Assembly: GCF_022430545.2 (NCBI RefSeq)
Contig: NZ_CP092488.2
Location: forward strand, 3,906,001-3,970,000
Direction of reading: 5' to 3'
Source of the DNA: Mycobacterium paraterrae
GTDB taxonomy: Bacteria; Actinomycetota; Actinomycetes; Mycobacteriales; Mycobacteriaceae
DNA: 64,000 nucleotides
Below the pieces are notes generated by a model. It made no database searches and was not told where the DNA came from. It saw only the letters and a list, made by a program, of their open reading frames with translations. This document shows, in pieces, positions 42,142-50,836 of this stretch. The translations under genes and the position numbers were made by a program. The first letter of the stretch is position 1. Each line of letters opens with the position of its first letter.

Positions 42142-43131
42142 ATGGATACGCGCATCCTCGGCGGCACCCTCGAGGTTTCGTCAATCGGGCTGGGCTGCAT
42201 GGGGATGAGCCGCGGCTTCGGGCCGGCGGGATCGAGAGCGGACATGGTCGCGGTGATCCGCGGGGCGGTCGAGCGCGGCGTCACGTTCTTCGACACCGCA
42301 GAAGCCTACGGTGACAACGAAGAACTGGTCGGCGAGGCGCTGGCGCCGTTCACCGATCAGGTGGTGATCGCGACAAAGTTCGGGTTCTCCTTCGCGCCCG
42401 ACGGCAACGTCAACGGGGTCGACAGCCGGCCAGAGCACATCAAAGAGGTAACCGAGAACTCGCTGCGCCGACTGGGTGTGGAGACCATCGACCTGCTGTA
42501 CCAACACCGTGTCGATCCGAAAATCCCCGTCGAGGATGTCGCCGGAACGGTGAAGGAACTGATCGACAGCGGCAAGGTCAAGCACTTCGGGATGTCGGAG
42601 GCATCGGCGGACAACATTCGCCGCGCCCACGCCGTGCAGCCCGTGACGGCGCTGCAGAGCGAGTACTCGCTCTGGTGGCGGGAGCCGGAAAGCCCGGAAA
42701 CCGGCGTCTTGTCGACGCTGTCCGAACTCGGCATCGGACTCGTGCCCTACAGCCCGCTGGGCAAAGGATTCCTCACCGGAAGCATCAGCGAGAACACGCA
42801 ATTCGACAAAGCGGACATCCGAAACATGATCCCGCGTTTCGCCGTCGACGTGCGCGAAGCCAACCGCGCGGTCGTCGCTCTGCTTCAGACGATTGCGGAC
42901 CGTCGGGGTGTCACCCCGGGGCAAGTCGCCCTGGCTTGGCTGTTGGCTCAGCGGCCGTGGATCGTGCCGATCCCCGGCACCCGCCGTCTCGAGCGGCTCG
43001 ATGAAAATCTGGGGGCAGCCGATATTCAGTTGACCGACGACGACCTTCACGAACTCGACACGGCGTCGGCGGAGATCGAGGTACAGGGGGCGCGCTATCC
43101 CGAGTTCATGCAGCGCCTGATCGGGCGCTGA
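42142..43131 (+). CDS. Aldo/keto reductase
   Basis: A 329-residue AKR with a TIM barrel. The catalytic tetrad is visible: Asp and Tyr in FDTAEAYGDNEEL, Lys in IATKFGF and His in YQHRVDP. The NADPH-binding end IPGTRRLERLDENLGA is intact. It starts 13 bp after the second dehydrogenase with AAAAAGGAG upstream, so it can be transcribed with the LCC operon. It would reduce an aldehyde or ketone. Its last 26 bases overlap the convergent LLM gene. Confidence 0.9.
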   Translation: MDTRILGGTLEVSSIGLGCMGMSRGFGPAGSRADMVAVIRGAVERGVTFFDTAEAYGDNEELVGEALAPFTDQVVIATKFGFSFAPDGNVNGVDSRPEHIKEVTENSLRRLGVETIDLLYQHRVDPKIPVEDVAGTVKELIDSGKVKHFGMSEASADNIRRAHAVQPVTALQSEYSLWWREPESPETGVLSTLSELGIGLVPYSPLGKGFLTGSISENTQFDKADIRNMIPRFAVDVREANRAVVALLQTIADRRGVTPGQVALAWLLAQRPWIVPIPGTRRLERLDENLGAADIQLTDDDLHELDTASAEIEVQGARYPEFMQRLIGR

Positions 43132-44134
43132 CCTGGCGGGCAACCTCCCCGTACCGCTCGAAGCCATCGGGATCACTGACCGCGTTGTAAAGCACCAGTC
43201 GGGTCGCCGTCCCGCCATAAGTGTCAATGAGCTTGTCGGCCAGCGCATCCCAGGTCGACTCGGTCGCGAAAGCCGCGACGTGATCGTCGCTGACCTGAGC
43301 GGCCATTCCGGCGAAGTCGCCGGCCTTCTGCTTCTCGCGGATACGGGCGGTCGTGCCGTCGAATCCCGCCTCGTCCCAGATAAACGCGTAATTGGGCGTG
43401 CTTCCGTAGAACGCCATGCTGGCACGCACCGACTCCCGTTGCCTGTCGCGTTCTTCGTCGGTGTCACCGACCACCGTCATCACCGGCACGATGATCGCCA
43501 CGTCGGACGGTGACCGACCGGCTTTCCGTGCGCCCTCGGCGACGTTCGGCAGCACGTGCCGGGCAAGATACCCCGGCTCGCCGATCGGGTGGACGTGCAC
43601 CCCGTCGGCTACCTCGCCGGCCATCCGCAACATCCACGGATTCACCGCGGCGATGTCGACTTTCGGATCGGGCACGTCGATGGGTCCCGGACTCCACTGC
43701 GGCGTAATGAAATCCAGGTCGTAGAACTCACCGTGGTGATCTAGCTTTCCCGACCGGAACGCCGCAAAGCAATCCTTCACCGCCAGCACGTAATCGCGCA
43801 GCCGCGGACCCGGCTTCTCGAAATCCACGCCATACCGGCGAACGACGTGCGTGCGGACCTGCGTGCCCAGGCCCAGCCGGAAGTTTCCGCCCGACGCCTC
43901 CTGCAGTTCCCAGGCCGCGGCGGCAGTCACGAACGGGCTGCGCGGAAATGCCACCGCGACACCGGTCGACAGCTCCAGGTCTGGCGCGGCTTGCGAGGCG
44001 ACCGCGGCGTTGAGATAGGCCGTGCGTCCGGTCTCGGTGAACAGCAGGCCGGAGAAACCGGCCGACTGCGTTCGGCGGGCCAGCTCACCGACCCGTCCGA
44101 GGGGCTGGGGGACCGTCATCGCATCGATGCGCAT
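43106..44134 (-). CDS. LLM-class F420-dependent oxidoreductase
   Basis: A 342-residue luciferase-like TIM-barrel protein of the mycobacterial F420-dependent group (TIGR03617-like). Visible are GFSGLLFTETGRTAYL, LSTGVAVAFPRSPF, FRLGLGTQVRTHVVRRYG and IAAVNPWMLRMAGEVADGVHVHP, which are typical contacts of the deazaflavin pocket. It is likely cytosolic; the substrate is unknown. ATG at 44134. Its 3' end runs 26 bases into the aldo/keto reductase gene on the other strand. Confidence 0.87.
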   Translation of the reverse strand: MRIDAMTVPQPLGRVGELARRTQSAGFSGLLFTETGRTAYLNAAVASQAAPDLELSTGVAVAFPRSPFVTAAAAWELQEASGGNFRLGLGTQVRTHVVRRYGVDFEKPGPRLRDYVLAVKDCFAAFRSGKLDHHGEFYDLDFITPQWSPGPIDVPDPKVDIAAVNPWMLRMAGEVADGVHVHPIGEPGYLARHVLPNVAEGARKAGRSPSDVAIIVPVMTVVGDTDEERDRQRESVRASMAFYGSTPNYAFIWDEAGFDGTTARIREKQKAGDFAGMAAQVSDDHVAAFATESTWDALADKLIDTYGGTATRLVLYNAVSDPDGFERYGEVARQVSARSGAA

Positions 44135-44212
44135 GGCGGATCAGTATGCCCCTGCAGTGTCGATGGCCTTTGATGGGCCACGTTTGAAGCAGGATTTGGC
44201 GTGTGCGATCGA

Positions 44213-44749
44213 TCACGCGGCGCGCAGCGGCGCAGAGTCTGCGACCGTAGTCACTCGTCCGTCAGCGACGTCGTAACTCAAGCCGGTCACGGTGAAGGAG
44301 CTTGGGACCTGGGGCGCACTTCGCAACGCGGCGATATCGGCAGCAATGGCCGCCGCGGGATCGTTGACATGTTTGCCGGGTAGTGCGGAGACGTCGACAC
44401 CGAAGTAGTGGGCTAGTTGGTCGGGTGGCTCCTGCAGCCGTGTGATACCGCAGTCCGTGTGCTGCAACAGGACCAAATCCCATCCCGGTCCGAGCTTTCC
44501 GCCGAGAACTGCGCTGAGAGTGGTCAGCAATGCGATCTGCTCGATCACCGCGGGGGTGACCCGGCCGCCGACATTACGGATGATTCCGACATCGCCGAGC
44601 GTGAGGTCGAAGATTTGCGAGGGGTTTACGCGAGGGTCTAAACAACCGAGCAGCAGGGTCTTGCGGGCGGGCGCAATGCCGAGCCCGGCCGCGAAATGGG
44701 TGTCGGCGAAGCGTGAGTTTCCGTCGAGATAGGTCGTGATGTTGTCCAT
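44213..44749 (-). CDS. Beta-class carbonic anhydrase
   Basis: A 178-residue beta-carbonic anhydrase of the short type, interconverting CO2 and bicarbonate. Zinc ligands and the Asp-Arg dyad are complete: Cys36 and Asp38-x-Arg40 in GCLDPRV, and His97 and Cys100 in QHTDCG. ATG at 44749 follows GAGAAAG; the longer frame to 44848 runs into the hydrolase gene. Bicarbonate is the co-substrate of the carboxylase at 35-38 kb, but the genes are not in one unit, so that link is only suggestive. Confidence 0.87.
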   Translation of the reverse strand: MDNITTYLDGNSRFADTHFAAGLGIAPARKTLLLGCLDPRVNPSQIFDLTLGDVGIIRNVGGRVTPAVIEQIALLTTLSAVLGGKLGPGWDLVLLQHTDCGITRLQEPPDQLAHYFGVDVSALPGKHVNDPAAAIAADIAALRSAPQVPSSFTVTGLSYDVADGRVTTVADSAPLRAA

Positions 44750-44816
44750 GAAGCAAGCTTTCTCGTATGTGGGTTGGTTGTGTCGATGCGACAGTCGTCC
44801 GGGCAGCCTGGCTGAC

Positions 44817-45695
44817 TTACTGCCCCAATATCGCGTCGGCCAGAGCATGAGGTTTCTCCATGGCCGCGAAATGTCCGGCGTCAGCGATGTTGCGCACCGA
44901 CGCCGTGGGCAGTGCCGCTGCCGTGGCGGTCCTGTCAGACGTTCTCGACCAGTCGTGTTGCGAGTAGAGCAAAGTCACCGGGACCGACACGGCCGCGTAC
45001 TCAGCACGTGCCGCAATGTACGTTGGCAGACTGCGATACACCGCTCGGGCGACGCCCGGGTAGCCTCGTCGCTTACCCACGCGAACCAGTTCACTCAAAA
45101 ATTCATCGGGAAATTTTGATGGGTTGGCGTATCCGCCGTTCATGATGCCCTTGATAATCGCGCGATTCTCTAGAGCAGCGAAAGTGGTGCCGACGAGCGG
45201 AGCCTTCACTGCTGGAATGATCATCCGCGCCAACAGGTTTGATCGCTCCACGCCTTGCGGGTAGTCATAGGTGTTGGAAGCGACGACCCGCCTCACGAGC
45301 GATCCGAGAGAAACTGACGCTGTCAGCGCAATAGTGGCACCCATGGATTCACCGGCCAGGGTGAGGTCCGACAATCCGTTGCCACGTACGAAATCGACTA
45401 CTGCAGAACGCATCTGGTCGTGATTGTATGAAGCCCCGGGCCGGATATCAGACCACCCCATGCCGGGAAAGTCGAGCGAGTACACACGGTGAGCACTGGA
45501 GAGCAGGGGAATAACACGCTGAAAGTAGTCCAGCTGCGTGCGAACGGTATGCAGCAGCAGCACGGGAGCTCCTTGTCCGGCTACAACGAAGCGGAGCTTG
45601 GTGCCGTCCGGGCGGTAAAACCATTGCGGCTCGCTACCGAGCCAGCTGCGGACATAATCTTTCGAAGGATCACCAGCGACATCGGTGCTGGTCAT
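44817..45695 (-). CDS. Alpha/beta hydrolase
   Basis: A 292-residue alpha/beta hydrolase. The oxyanion region is LLLHTVRTQ, the nucleophile elbow GESMGA puts Ser at about 117, Asp lies in LLYSQHDWS and His in ADAGHFAAMEKP. It is probably an esterase or C-C hydrolase of the haloperoxidase-like group. It is 67 bp upstream of the carbonic anhydrase gene on the same strand. Its codon choice is a little less GC-biased than the backbone genes, in line with an accessory block. The substrate is unknown. Confidence 0.85.
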   Translation of the reverse strand: MTSTDVAGDPSKDYVRSWLGSEPQWFYRPDGTKLRFVVAGQGAPVLLLHTVRTQLDYFQRVIPLLSSAHRVYSLDFPGMGWSDIRPGASYNHDQMRSAVVDFVRGNGLSDLTLAGESMGATIALTASVSLGSLVRRVVASNTYDYPQGVERSNLLARMIIPAVKAPLVGTTFAALENRAIIKGIMNGGYANPSKFPDEFLSELVRVGKRRGYPGVARAVYRSLPTYIAARAEYAAVSVPVTLLYSQHDWSRTSDRTATAAALPTASVRNIADAGHFAAMEKPHALADAILGQ

Positions 45696-45897
45696 ATTGC
45701 TACCTCACTCTGGTCATGCCGAGTTGATGACGTCGACGAAATCGACTGGTTCGAAGCCGGGCAGAAAGTGTCTGAGAACGGCGGCCGTGAGTGGTGGTAG
45801 ACCAGATCGTTGGTGGTGCCACGACAGCTCAGTGACGGCTTTGGCCACGGCACTGCCACTTGAGCGACAACTTCAATCATTTCGTCCTCGCTTCACT

Positions 45898-45915
45898 CGC
45901 TCGCGTAAACGAGCG
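45898..45915 (-). terminator. Hairpin downstream of the NmrA-type gene
   Basis: CGCTCG (45898-45903) and CGAGCG (45910-45915) form a perfect 6-bp stem with a 6-nt loop, 41 bp past the stop of the NmrA-type gene. No U-run follows. The rest of the 260-bp gap 45696-45955 shows no convincing gene. Confidence 0.35.
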
Positions 45916-45955
45916 CTCCCGAAAGGGCATTGTGTCGTCGCGGTAATGTGCCACG

Positions 45956-46954
45956 TCAACGCACACTGCCGGCCTGCTGTTGAACAAGCGGGTGGTTCTG
46001 CAGGGCCCAGCGGAGGGTCTTGGGTGGCCCACCTAAGAGGTTGGACAGGTCGTCTGTGTCGACAGTGTAGTAGCGGCCGGACGCCACAAGACGTGTAAGC
46101 GTCTTGAGGTGCTCGGCAATGTGGGGGTTGGTCTCGGCCAGGGCAGCGTCGATGTATGCGGTGTTCCAGGAGTCGAGTTCGCGCGGCACGTACTGCACCG
46201 GACGCTGTAGAGCCGCGGCATAGTCTTCGGCGAATTCGGCCATCGTTTTGAATTCCGGCCCGGTCAGAGTGTAGGCACGGCCGATGTGTTCGCCAGGCTC
46301 CCGCAGGATGTTGGCACACACCTTAGCTACATCGTGTGCGGCGATGGGCGCGAGTTTCGCCTCGCCAAACGGCAGCCCCAGCTCCCCTTTCGCGATCACC
46401 TCTGTCATGGGAAACCTTGTGAGGATGGGGTTCTCGACGAAGATGCCCGCGCGGATATGGACGACTGGTAAGCCTGACCAGTTCAGGCTCTGCTCGCCAG
46501 CCCAGTGTGCACGCTGTTGGGGCGACCACTCCTGCACGCCGTTACCCAACCACGACCTTCGCTCGTCCGCCGGTGCAGTCATCCGCTCGAATGTGAGATT
46601 CGTCTGTTCGGATTCGGATACGTTGACCAGAAGTTCCAGATCGCCCTTCGCCTTTGCGGCGGCCGCCATCAGGATTGTGGCGTCAAGGTAGTAGGGACTT
46701 AGGCTCATGCTGAAATACACGCGGCGACAACCACGAATCGCCGCGGCGACATCGGCAATGTTCAGCAGGTTGCCGACAAATACGTCGGCGCCAGCCTCAC
46801 GAAGCGCCTCGGCGCGTTGGTCGTCAGTTCGGACGAAGGCGCGCACTGGCCACCCGTCGGCAAGCAGCATATGCACGACCGCAGTGCTCACCGAACCCAC
46901 GTCGCCGCCGGCTCCTGTCACCAAGATCGGTCCGCTGCTCACTGATTTCACCAC
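45956..46954 (-). CDS. NmrA-like NAD(P)-binding protein
   Basis: A 332-residue atypical SDR of the NmrA/HSCARG group. The nucleotide loop is VTGAGGDVGSVS, followed by AFVRTDDQRAEAL. The canonical YxxxK pair is not evident, which is normal for NmrA-type redox sensors and azoreductase-like proteins. C-terminal features (GRAYTLTGPEFKTMAEFAEDYAAAL) match the family. It may be a NADPH sensor or a quinone or diazo reductase. It is alone on its strand, with 330 bp of empty sequence upstream. Confidence 0.82.
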   Translation of the reverse strand: MVKSVSSGPILVTGAGGDVGSVSTAVVHMLLADGWPVRAFVRTDDQRAEALREAGADVFVGNLLNIADVAAAIRGCRRVYFSMSLSPYYLDATILMAAAAKAKGDLELLVNVSESEQTNLTFERMTAPADERRSWLGNGVQEWSPQQRAHWAGEQSLNWSGLPVVHIRAGIFVENPILTRFPMTEVIAKGELGLPFGEAKLAPIAAHDVAKVCANILREPGEHIGRAYTLTGPEFKTMAEFAEDYAAALQRPVQYVPRELDSWNTAYIDAALAETNPHIAEHLKTLTRLVASGRYYTVDTDDLSNLLGGPPKTLRWALQNHPLVQQQAGSVR

Positions 46955-47284
46955 TCCTTCGCGGCGGCGCTGTTACCGAAACATTCGATCCAGTTCGGTC
47001 GTCCGCTTGCGAGGTACGACGTCCTGTCGAGTGGTTATATTCCGCGCCGCAGAGATCGGACTTCGATCTGGATCGATCGGTCCACAATATGCGGTTGCGC
47101 CCGTGGACGACAACACCGTGCAGTTGTCGCACACTGGCGTGCATCCCCGGCACACAGTGCCGAATAAAATTGATGCTCCAAAGGCACTGACCGCGAGCCA
47201 ATTTGAGCTTCGACCGCACGCCGTGTGGAGATTGCGGTTTCGCGTTACGGTCAGCGTGAACGGGTAAGCATTGAGGAGACAACG
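46955..47284. other. Divergent intergenic region, no gene seen
   Basis: These 330 bp separate the NmrA-type gene (minus) from the DinB-like gene (plus). A TATATT hexamer at 47036-47041 is a possible plus-strand -10, but no partner -35 is at the right distance. GAGGAGACA at 47273-47281 is the SD of the next gene. Small open frames on either strand lack SD, signal or family features. Confidence 0.5.
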
Positions 47285-48082
47285 ATGAGCCATTCAGGGA
47301 TACACGGCATGCGAGCCGCTGGCGACGATGCACTGGCCGTCGCGCCGAAGCTGTCTGACGCCGATTGGGAAGCGCCAAGTGCCGCCGACGGATGGTCGGT
47401 AAAAGACGTCTACATCCACCTCGGTGCGCTGCTCGAACTGTTACAAGCCGCCATCGCAGGGGCTGAGGCGCCGCCGATCGGGATTGAAGAACTCAACGAG
47501 CAAGCCGTCGCGGAACGACGAGATTGGCCCGCCGCGCGGGCAACTGGATTCCTTCGAGAACAATTAGACTTAGCGTCAGGCGCTTTCACGGCGCTCCAGG
47601 AAGAACCGATCGCGTCGACCCAAACGGCACTGCTCGACCTCGGACAATACCCGCTGCATGCCATTCCTGACATGTTCAGCTTCGATCTCACTACCCACCT
47701 TCGCTACGACGTCCTGCAGCCCCGCGGCCCGGTGGACGTGAATATCACCGCGCTCGACGAAATACGAATTGCTCCAGCGATTTCCTGGCTGATCGGCGGC
47801 CTCTCGCAGATGCAGCCTGAACTAGCCGACTACATCGAGGCACCCATCACGCTCGAGCTCGTAGGACCAGGTGCACGGCAGATCCAATTGAGCGCCCACG
47901 GCGGTGGAGTCCGAGTTGCCGAACCGCCCGATGCCGCCGCACCTTCGGCAGCGGTACTCACCTCGAATACTGCGGATTTCCTGGCGTGGTCGACGCGACG
48001 CATGCCATGGCAGGAGAGCGTTCAGGTCGCGGGAGACCTTGGGGTCGCGCGATCGTTTCTCGATGTCGTCAACCTGATCTGA
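47285..48082 (+). CDS. Maleylpyruvate isomerase/DinB-like mycothiol-dependent protein
   Basis: A 265-residue protein of the actinobacterial TIGR03083-type group. The N-terminal DinB-like four-helix bundle has WSVKDVYIHLGALL, with a metal-ligand His at about 45, and later DLTTHLRYDVL with a second His. An SCP2-like C-terminal domain (about 165-265) follows. Mycothiol-dependent maleylpyruvate isomerase is the named relative, but most members have unknown substrates in thiol transfer. ATG at 47285 has GAGGAG upstream. It is followed by a TetR gene on the same strand after 60 bp. Confidence 0.8.
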   Translation: MSHSGIHGMRAAGDDALAVAPKLSDADWEAPSAADGWSVKDVYIHLGALLELLQAAIAGAEAPPIGIEELNEQAVAERRDWPAARATGFLREQLDLASGAFTALQEEPIASTQTALLDLGQYPLHAIPDMFSFDLTTHLRYDVLQPRGPVDVNITALDEIRIAPAISWLIGGLSQMQPELADYIEAPITLELVGPGARQIQLSAHGGGVRVAEPPDAAAPSAAVLTSNTADFLAWSTRRMPWQESVQVAGDLGVARSFLDVVNLI

Positions 48083-48142
48083 ACGACGCCGCCTTAGCTG
48101 GACGTCATACCGCGGAACATGTCGCCGTTTAGCATGGCAGGC

Positions 48143-48814
48143 ATGGGACGACCACGCGGATTCACCAAACACGAAGTCGTCTTGGTGACTCGCGATTTGT
48201 TCTGGCAAAGGGGCTATGCCGGTACCTCGCTCGACGATCTGACGGCCGCGACCGGTCTGGGACGCGGCAGCTTATATGCAGCCTTCGGCGACAAGCACGC
48301 CTTATTCATGGCTGCGTTGGACTCTTACTGCGAGGCAAAGCATCGCGGCATCGTCGAGGATCTTCGCGGCGCGCCGACGGCTTACGAAGGATTGGTCAAT
48401 CACGTTCGCAGGGTGTGTCATGACAATGTGACCGACACCAGCAGGCGCGGTTGCCTGCTGGCAAAGGCTGCAGCCGAACTCGTGCCGTCGGACGTTGTCG
48501 TGGCCAAGCGTGTCAAGCGCACGTTCGACCTCTATCGTCGCGAACTCGCGGCCTCAGTTGCCGAGGCGCAACGACAGGGCGACCTCGACCCCGCTGCCGA
48601 TCCCGACTCGACCGCCGCGTTGGTGCTTACGGTGCTGCGCGGTCTCGAAGCTATGCGCAAGCTCGGCGCGACGCGGGCGACGCTGACGTCGGCCACCGAG
48701 CAGTTCCTTGCCTCGCTACCTCGAACGTCGCGACGTGGCAGCCGGCGGACAAGTCGCGTGGCTAGCCCAAAGCCACGGCCAGGCCCTCAACCGGGCCGGA
48801 AAGCGCGGCCTTGA
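48143..48814 (+). CDS. TetR-family regulator
   Basis: A 223-residue TetR regulator. It begins GRPRGFTKHEVV, with HTH TSLDDLTAATGLGRGSLYAAFGDK. The C-terminal domain resembles the TetR_C group that includes reactive-electrophile and biocide sensors and has a Cys in GCLLAKAA. The C-terminal tail (about 195-223) is basic and Pro-rich. I take ATG at 48143; 48119 is also in frame. The last 53 bases overlap the convergent SDR gene, so the two transcripts are antisense at their 3' ends. Confidence 0.87.
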   Translation: MGRPRGFTKHEVVLVTRDLFWQRGYAGTSLDDLTAATGLGRGSLYAAFGDKHALFMAALDSYCEAKHRGIVEDLRGAPTAYEGLVNHVRRVCHDNVTDTSRRGCLLAKAAAELVPSDVVVAKRVKRTFDLYRRELAASVAEAQRQGDLDPAADPDSTAALVLTVLRGLEAMRKLGATRATLTSATEQFLASLPRTSRRGSRRTSRVASPKPRPGPQPGRKARP

Positions 48815-49460
48815 CGTGAACTGATACGTCATCGACGAGGATCTCGGCGGCGTCCCTTTCGAGCCCGTCGGCAATGATCTTCGCCACCTGCTGCGGGCTC
48901 AGTTTGTCGGCCGACACATCAGCCGCCATATCCGTGTCGATGAAGCCGACGTGTACTCCCACCACATGGGTGCCTTGGGGCCGAAGTTCGATCCGCAAAG
49001 AGTTGGTCAGCGACCACAACGCGGCCTTGGAGGCGCCGTAAGCGCCCGCCCCACCGAGCCACGAGAGCACTGAGTGGACGTTGACTACGGCTCCGCCTCC
49101 ATTAGCGGCAAGGATTGGAGCCAAGGCGCGTGTCACGCGCAGCGGCCCAAGCGTGTTAACGTCCAGCGTGTCGGTTATGTCGTCAAAGGAGCCGGTGAGC
49201 AGGGGTGCGGGAGCGTAGATTCCGGCGTTGTTGAACAAAATCTCCACGTCCCCAACACTTTCCGCAAACGCTGCCACTGACTCGGCTGATCGGATGTCGA
49301 GCGGATAAGTGATCACCTCGACGCGATCGTCGGCGTAGGAGCTACGCGCCGCCGAATACACTTTGCGCGCACCGCGGGCGAGGACCTCGTCGACCAGTGC
49401 GGCACCGAGCCCCCTGCGACCCCCGGTCACCGCCACCACCTTGCCCGAGATATCAACCAT
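48762..49460 (-). CDS. Short-chain dehydrogenase/reductase
   Basis: A 232-residue short classical SDR: VTGGRRGLGAAL, NNAGIYAPAP, SVLSWLG and active site YGASK. Arg after the first loop and SAARSS after strand two favour NADP. It is convergent with TetR and divergent from AraC, with 377 bp of regulatory sequence in front. Being the only gene between two regulators, it is a likely target of one or both. The substrate is unknown. Confidence 0.87.
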   Translation of the reverse strand: MVDISGKVVAVTGGRRGLGAALVDEVLARGARKVYSAARSSYADDRVEVITYPLDIRSAESVAAFAESVGDVEILFNNAGIYAPAPLLTGSFDDITDTLDVNTLGPLRVTRALAPILAANGGGAVVNVHSVLSWLGGAGAYGASKAALWSLTNSLRIELRPQGTHVVGVHVGFIDTDMAADVSADKLSPQQVAKIIADGLERDAAEILVDDVSVHVKAALSGPVEGLAVALG

Positions 49461-49837
49461 CGCGCGTTCTCCTCACTGTTGCGTCCCGATACGTTCCACC
49501 CGTGTGTCTGTGCCATCGAGTGCGTGAAGCCGACAACGCTGATTGTTGACCGTACATTCCATAACCATGACCGGTCGTCGCCGGAATACCATGCCGCCTA
49601 CTCGCTTGCCGACGTCATAGTCGCTGTTGCACAGCGACCTGTGTGCGCATTGAATGCACTCTTGTGTGCCATTTGTGCGCGGATTTGTCATCTGGCTGCA
49701 TGGGTTGCGCCCCGGCGGAGCGTTGCCAGTCACAAACGGCGCTGTGGTGGACTGCGTCGTCCGGCGTTTTTGACCGAACGGTCCTATGCTCATGGACTTG
49801 ACGCGAAGCGGTAGCGGCGACCGAAGGAGTGTTTCGC
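49461..49837. promoter_or_regulatory. SDR-AraC divergent control region with palindromes
   Basis: This 377-bp region contains no gene that I can support. GACCGGTC (49569-49576) and GACCG-AA-CGGTC (49772-49783) are related palindromes 200 bp apart. The second is followed by TATGCT (49785-49790), a possible -10 for the AraC gene about 40 bp before its start. AAGGAG (49824-49829) is its SD. Such GACCG repeats are often TetR-family operators. Confidence 0.4.
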
Positions 49838-50833
49838 GTGTCCCTCGTACTCAACACCGACGACGTGGCCCCCGCCGACCGCGGCGACTACTTCCGCGAG
49901 GCCCTGGCGGCGACGATGGTGTCCGTCGAATGTCATTGGCGTGCCGATGATCCCGCGGCGACCGCACACGGCGTGATCACCTCGTTAGGTGACCTCACCG
50001 TGTGCTGCGGCGGAACCACCGCAGTTCGGGTCGAACGCACTCCGACCCTGGCGCGTGATGACCGGGAGCCGTCGGTATTCGTCAATCTGCAACTCTCCGG
50101 ATCCAGCATGGTCGTGCAAAGCGGCAGGGAAGCAGTGCTGCGCCCCGGTGGGCTCGTGATCTACGACTCGACGATGCCTTACACGCTGCTCAACGCCCAC
50201 GGTATGGCTGGGGAGTTTTTTCAGATTCCGCTTGCCGCGCTGGCGCTCCCGCACGACGCGGTACGACGAGCCTGCGCGGTTTCGTTGCTTCCCGGACATC
50301 CATTGACTGCGCTGACCCACGATCACCTGCGCCGGCTGGCCGCGCACACATCACAGCTGGCCGCCTTGGGCAACGACGGTGCCAGTCACCCCAGTATCGA
50401 GCTAATCAGGGCAGTCCTAGCCACTCACCTGCAAGCCGGCCACCTCGCCAAGGACGCGCTGGCCGACACTCTGGCCGTGCGCATCATGGAATACGCCCGG
50501 CATCACCTCGACGACGCCGACCTCAATGCCGCCACCATCGCCGCCGCCCATCACATCTCGGTTCGTCACCTCTATCAGGTGCTTGCAGCAGAAGGTGTCA
50601 GCCTCGCCGACTGGATTCGCATGCATCGTCTTGAGGCGTGCCGGCGCGCGCTGGTCCACGACTCCGGCAGGCTCAACATCGCCGGCATCGCGCGACGGTA
50701 CGGGTTTACCAACATGTCAAGCTTCAGCCGCGCTTTCCGAATCGAGTACGGATTGTCGCCGCGGGAGTGGCGCCGCCACTCGGAGCGGCAGACCTCGACG
50801 AGACGCGAAGTCGACGGCAGCCGGCCGGAGTAG
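49838..50833 (+). CDS. AraC-family transcriptional regulator
   Basis: A 331-residue regulator. The N-terminal ligand-sensing cupin-like domain (about 20-190) has the PF14525 pattern (SVFVNLQLSGSSMVVQSGREA). The C-terminal double HTH consists of AATIAAAHHISVRHLYQVL and IAGIARRYGFTNMSSFSRAFR, ending GLSPREWRR. GTG at 49838 lies eight bases after AAGGAG; the GTG at 49829 overlaps that SD and is rejected. It is divergent from the SDR and upstream of a convergent dienelactone hydrolase-like gene. The effector is unknown. Confidence 0.9.
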   Translation: MSLVLNTDDVAPADRGDYFREALAATMVSVECHWRADDPAATAHGVITSLGDLTVCCGGTTAVRVERTPTLARDDREPSVFVNLQLSGSSMVVQSGREAVLRPGGLVIYDSTMPYTLLNAHGMAGEFFQIPLAALALPHDAVRRACAVSLLPGHPLTALTHDHLRRLAAHTSQLAALGNDGASHPSIELIRAVLATHLQAGHLAKDALADTLAVRIMEYARHHLDDADLNAATIAAAHHISVRHLYQVLAAEGVSLADWIRMHRLEACRRALVHDSGRLNIAGIARRYGFTNMSSFSRAFRIEYGLSPREWRRHSERQTSTRREVDGSRPE

Positions 50834-50836
50834 CCG

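Noticed and set aside
45759..45780. tRNA T-loop-like GGTTCGAA
   Set aside because: The flanking bases do not pair as a T stem and no acceptor, D or anticodon arms are found.
45692..45880. 62-codon minus-strand frame in the gap
   Set aside because: No SD, no domain, and it runs into the start of the alpha/beta hydrolase gene.
46973..47293. 106-codon Cys-rich minus-strand frame
   Set aside because: Overlaps the SD and start of the DinB-like gene, has no SD or signal peptide, and looks like a chance frame in a control region.
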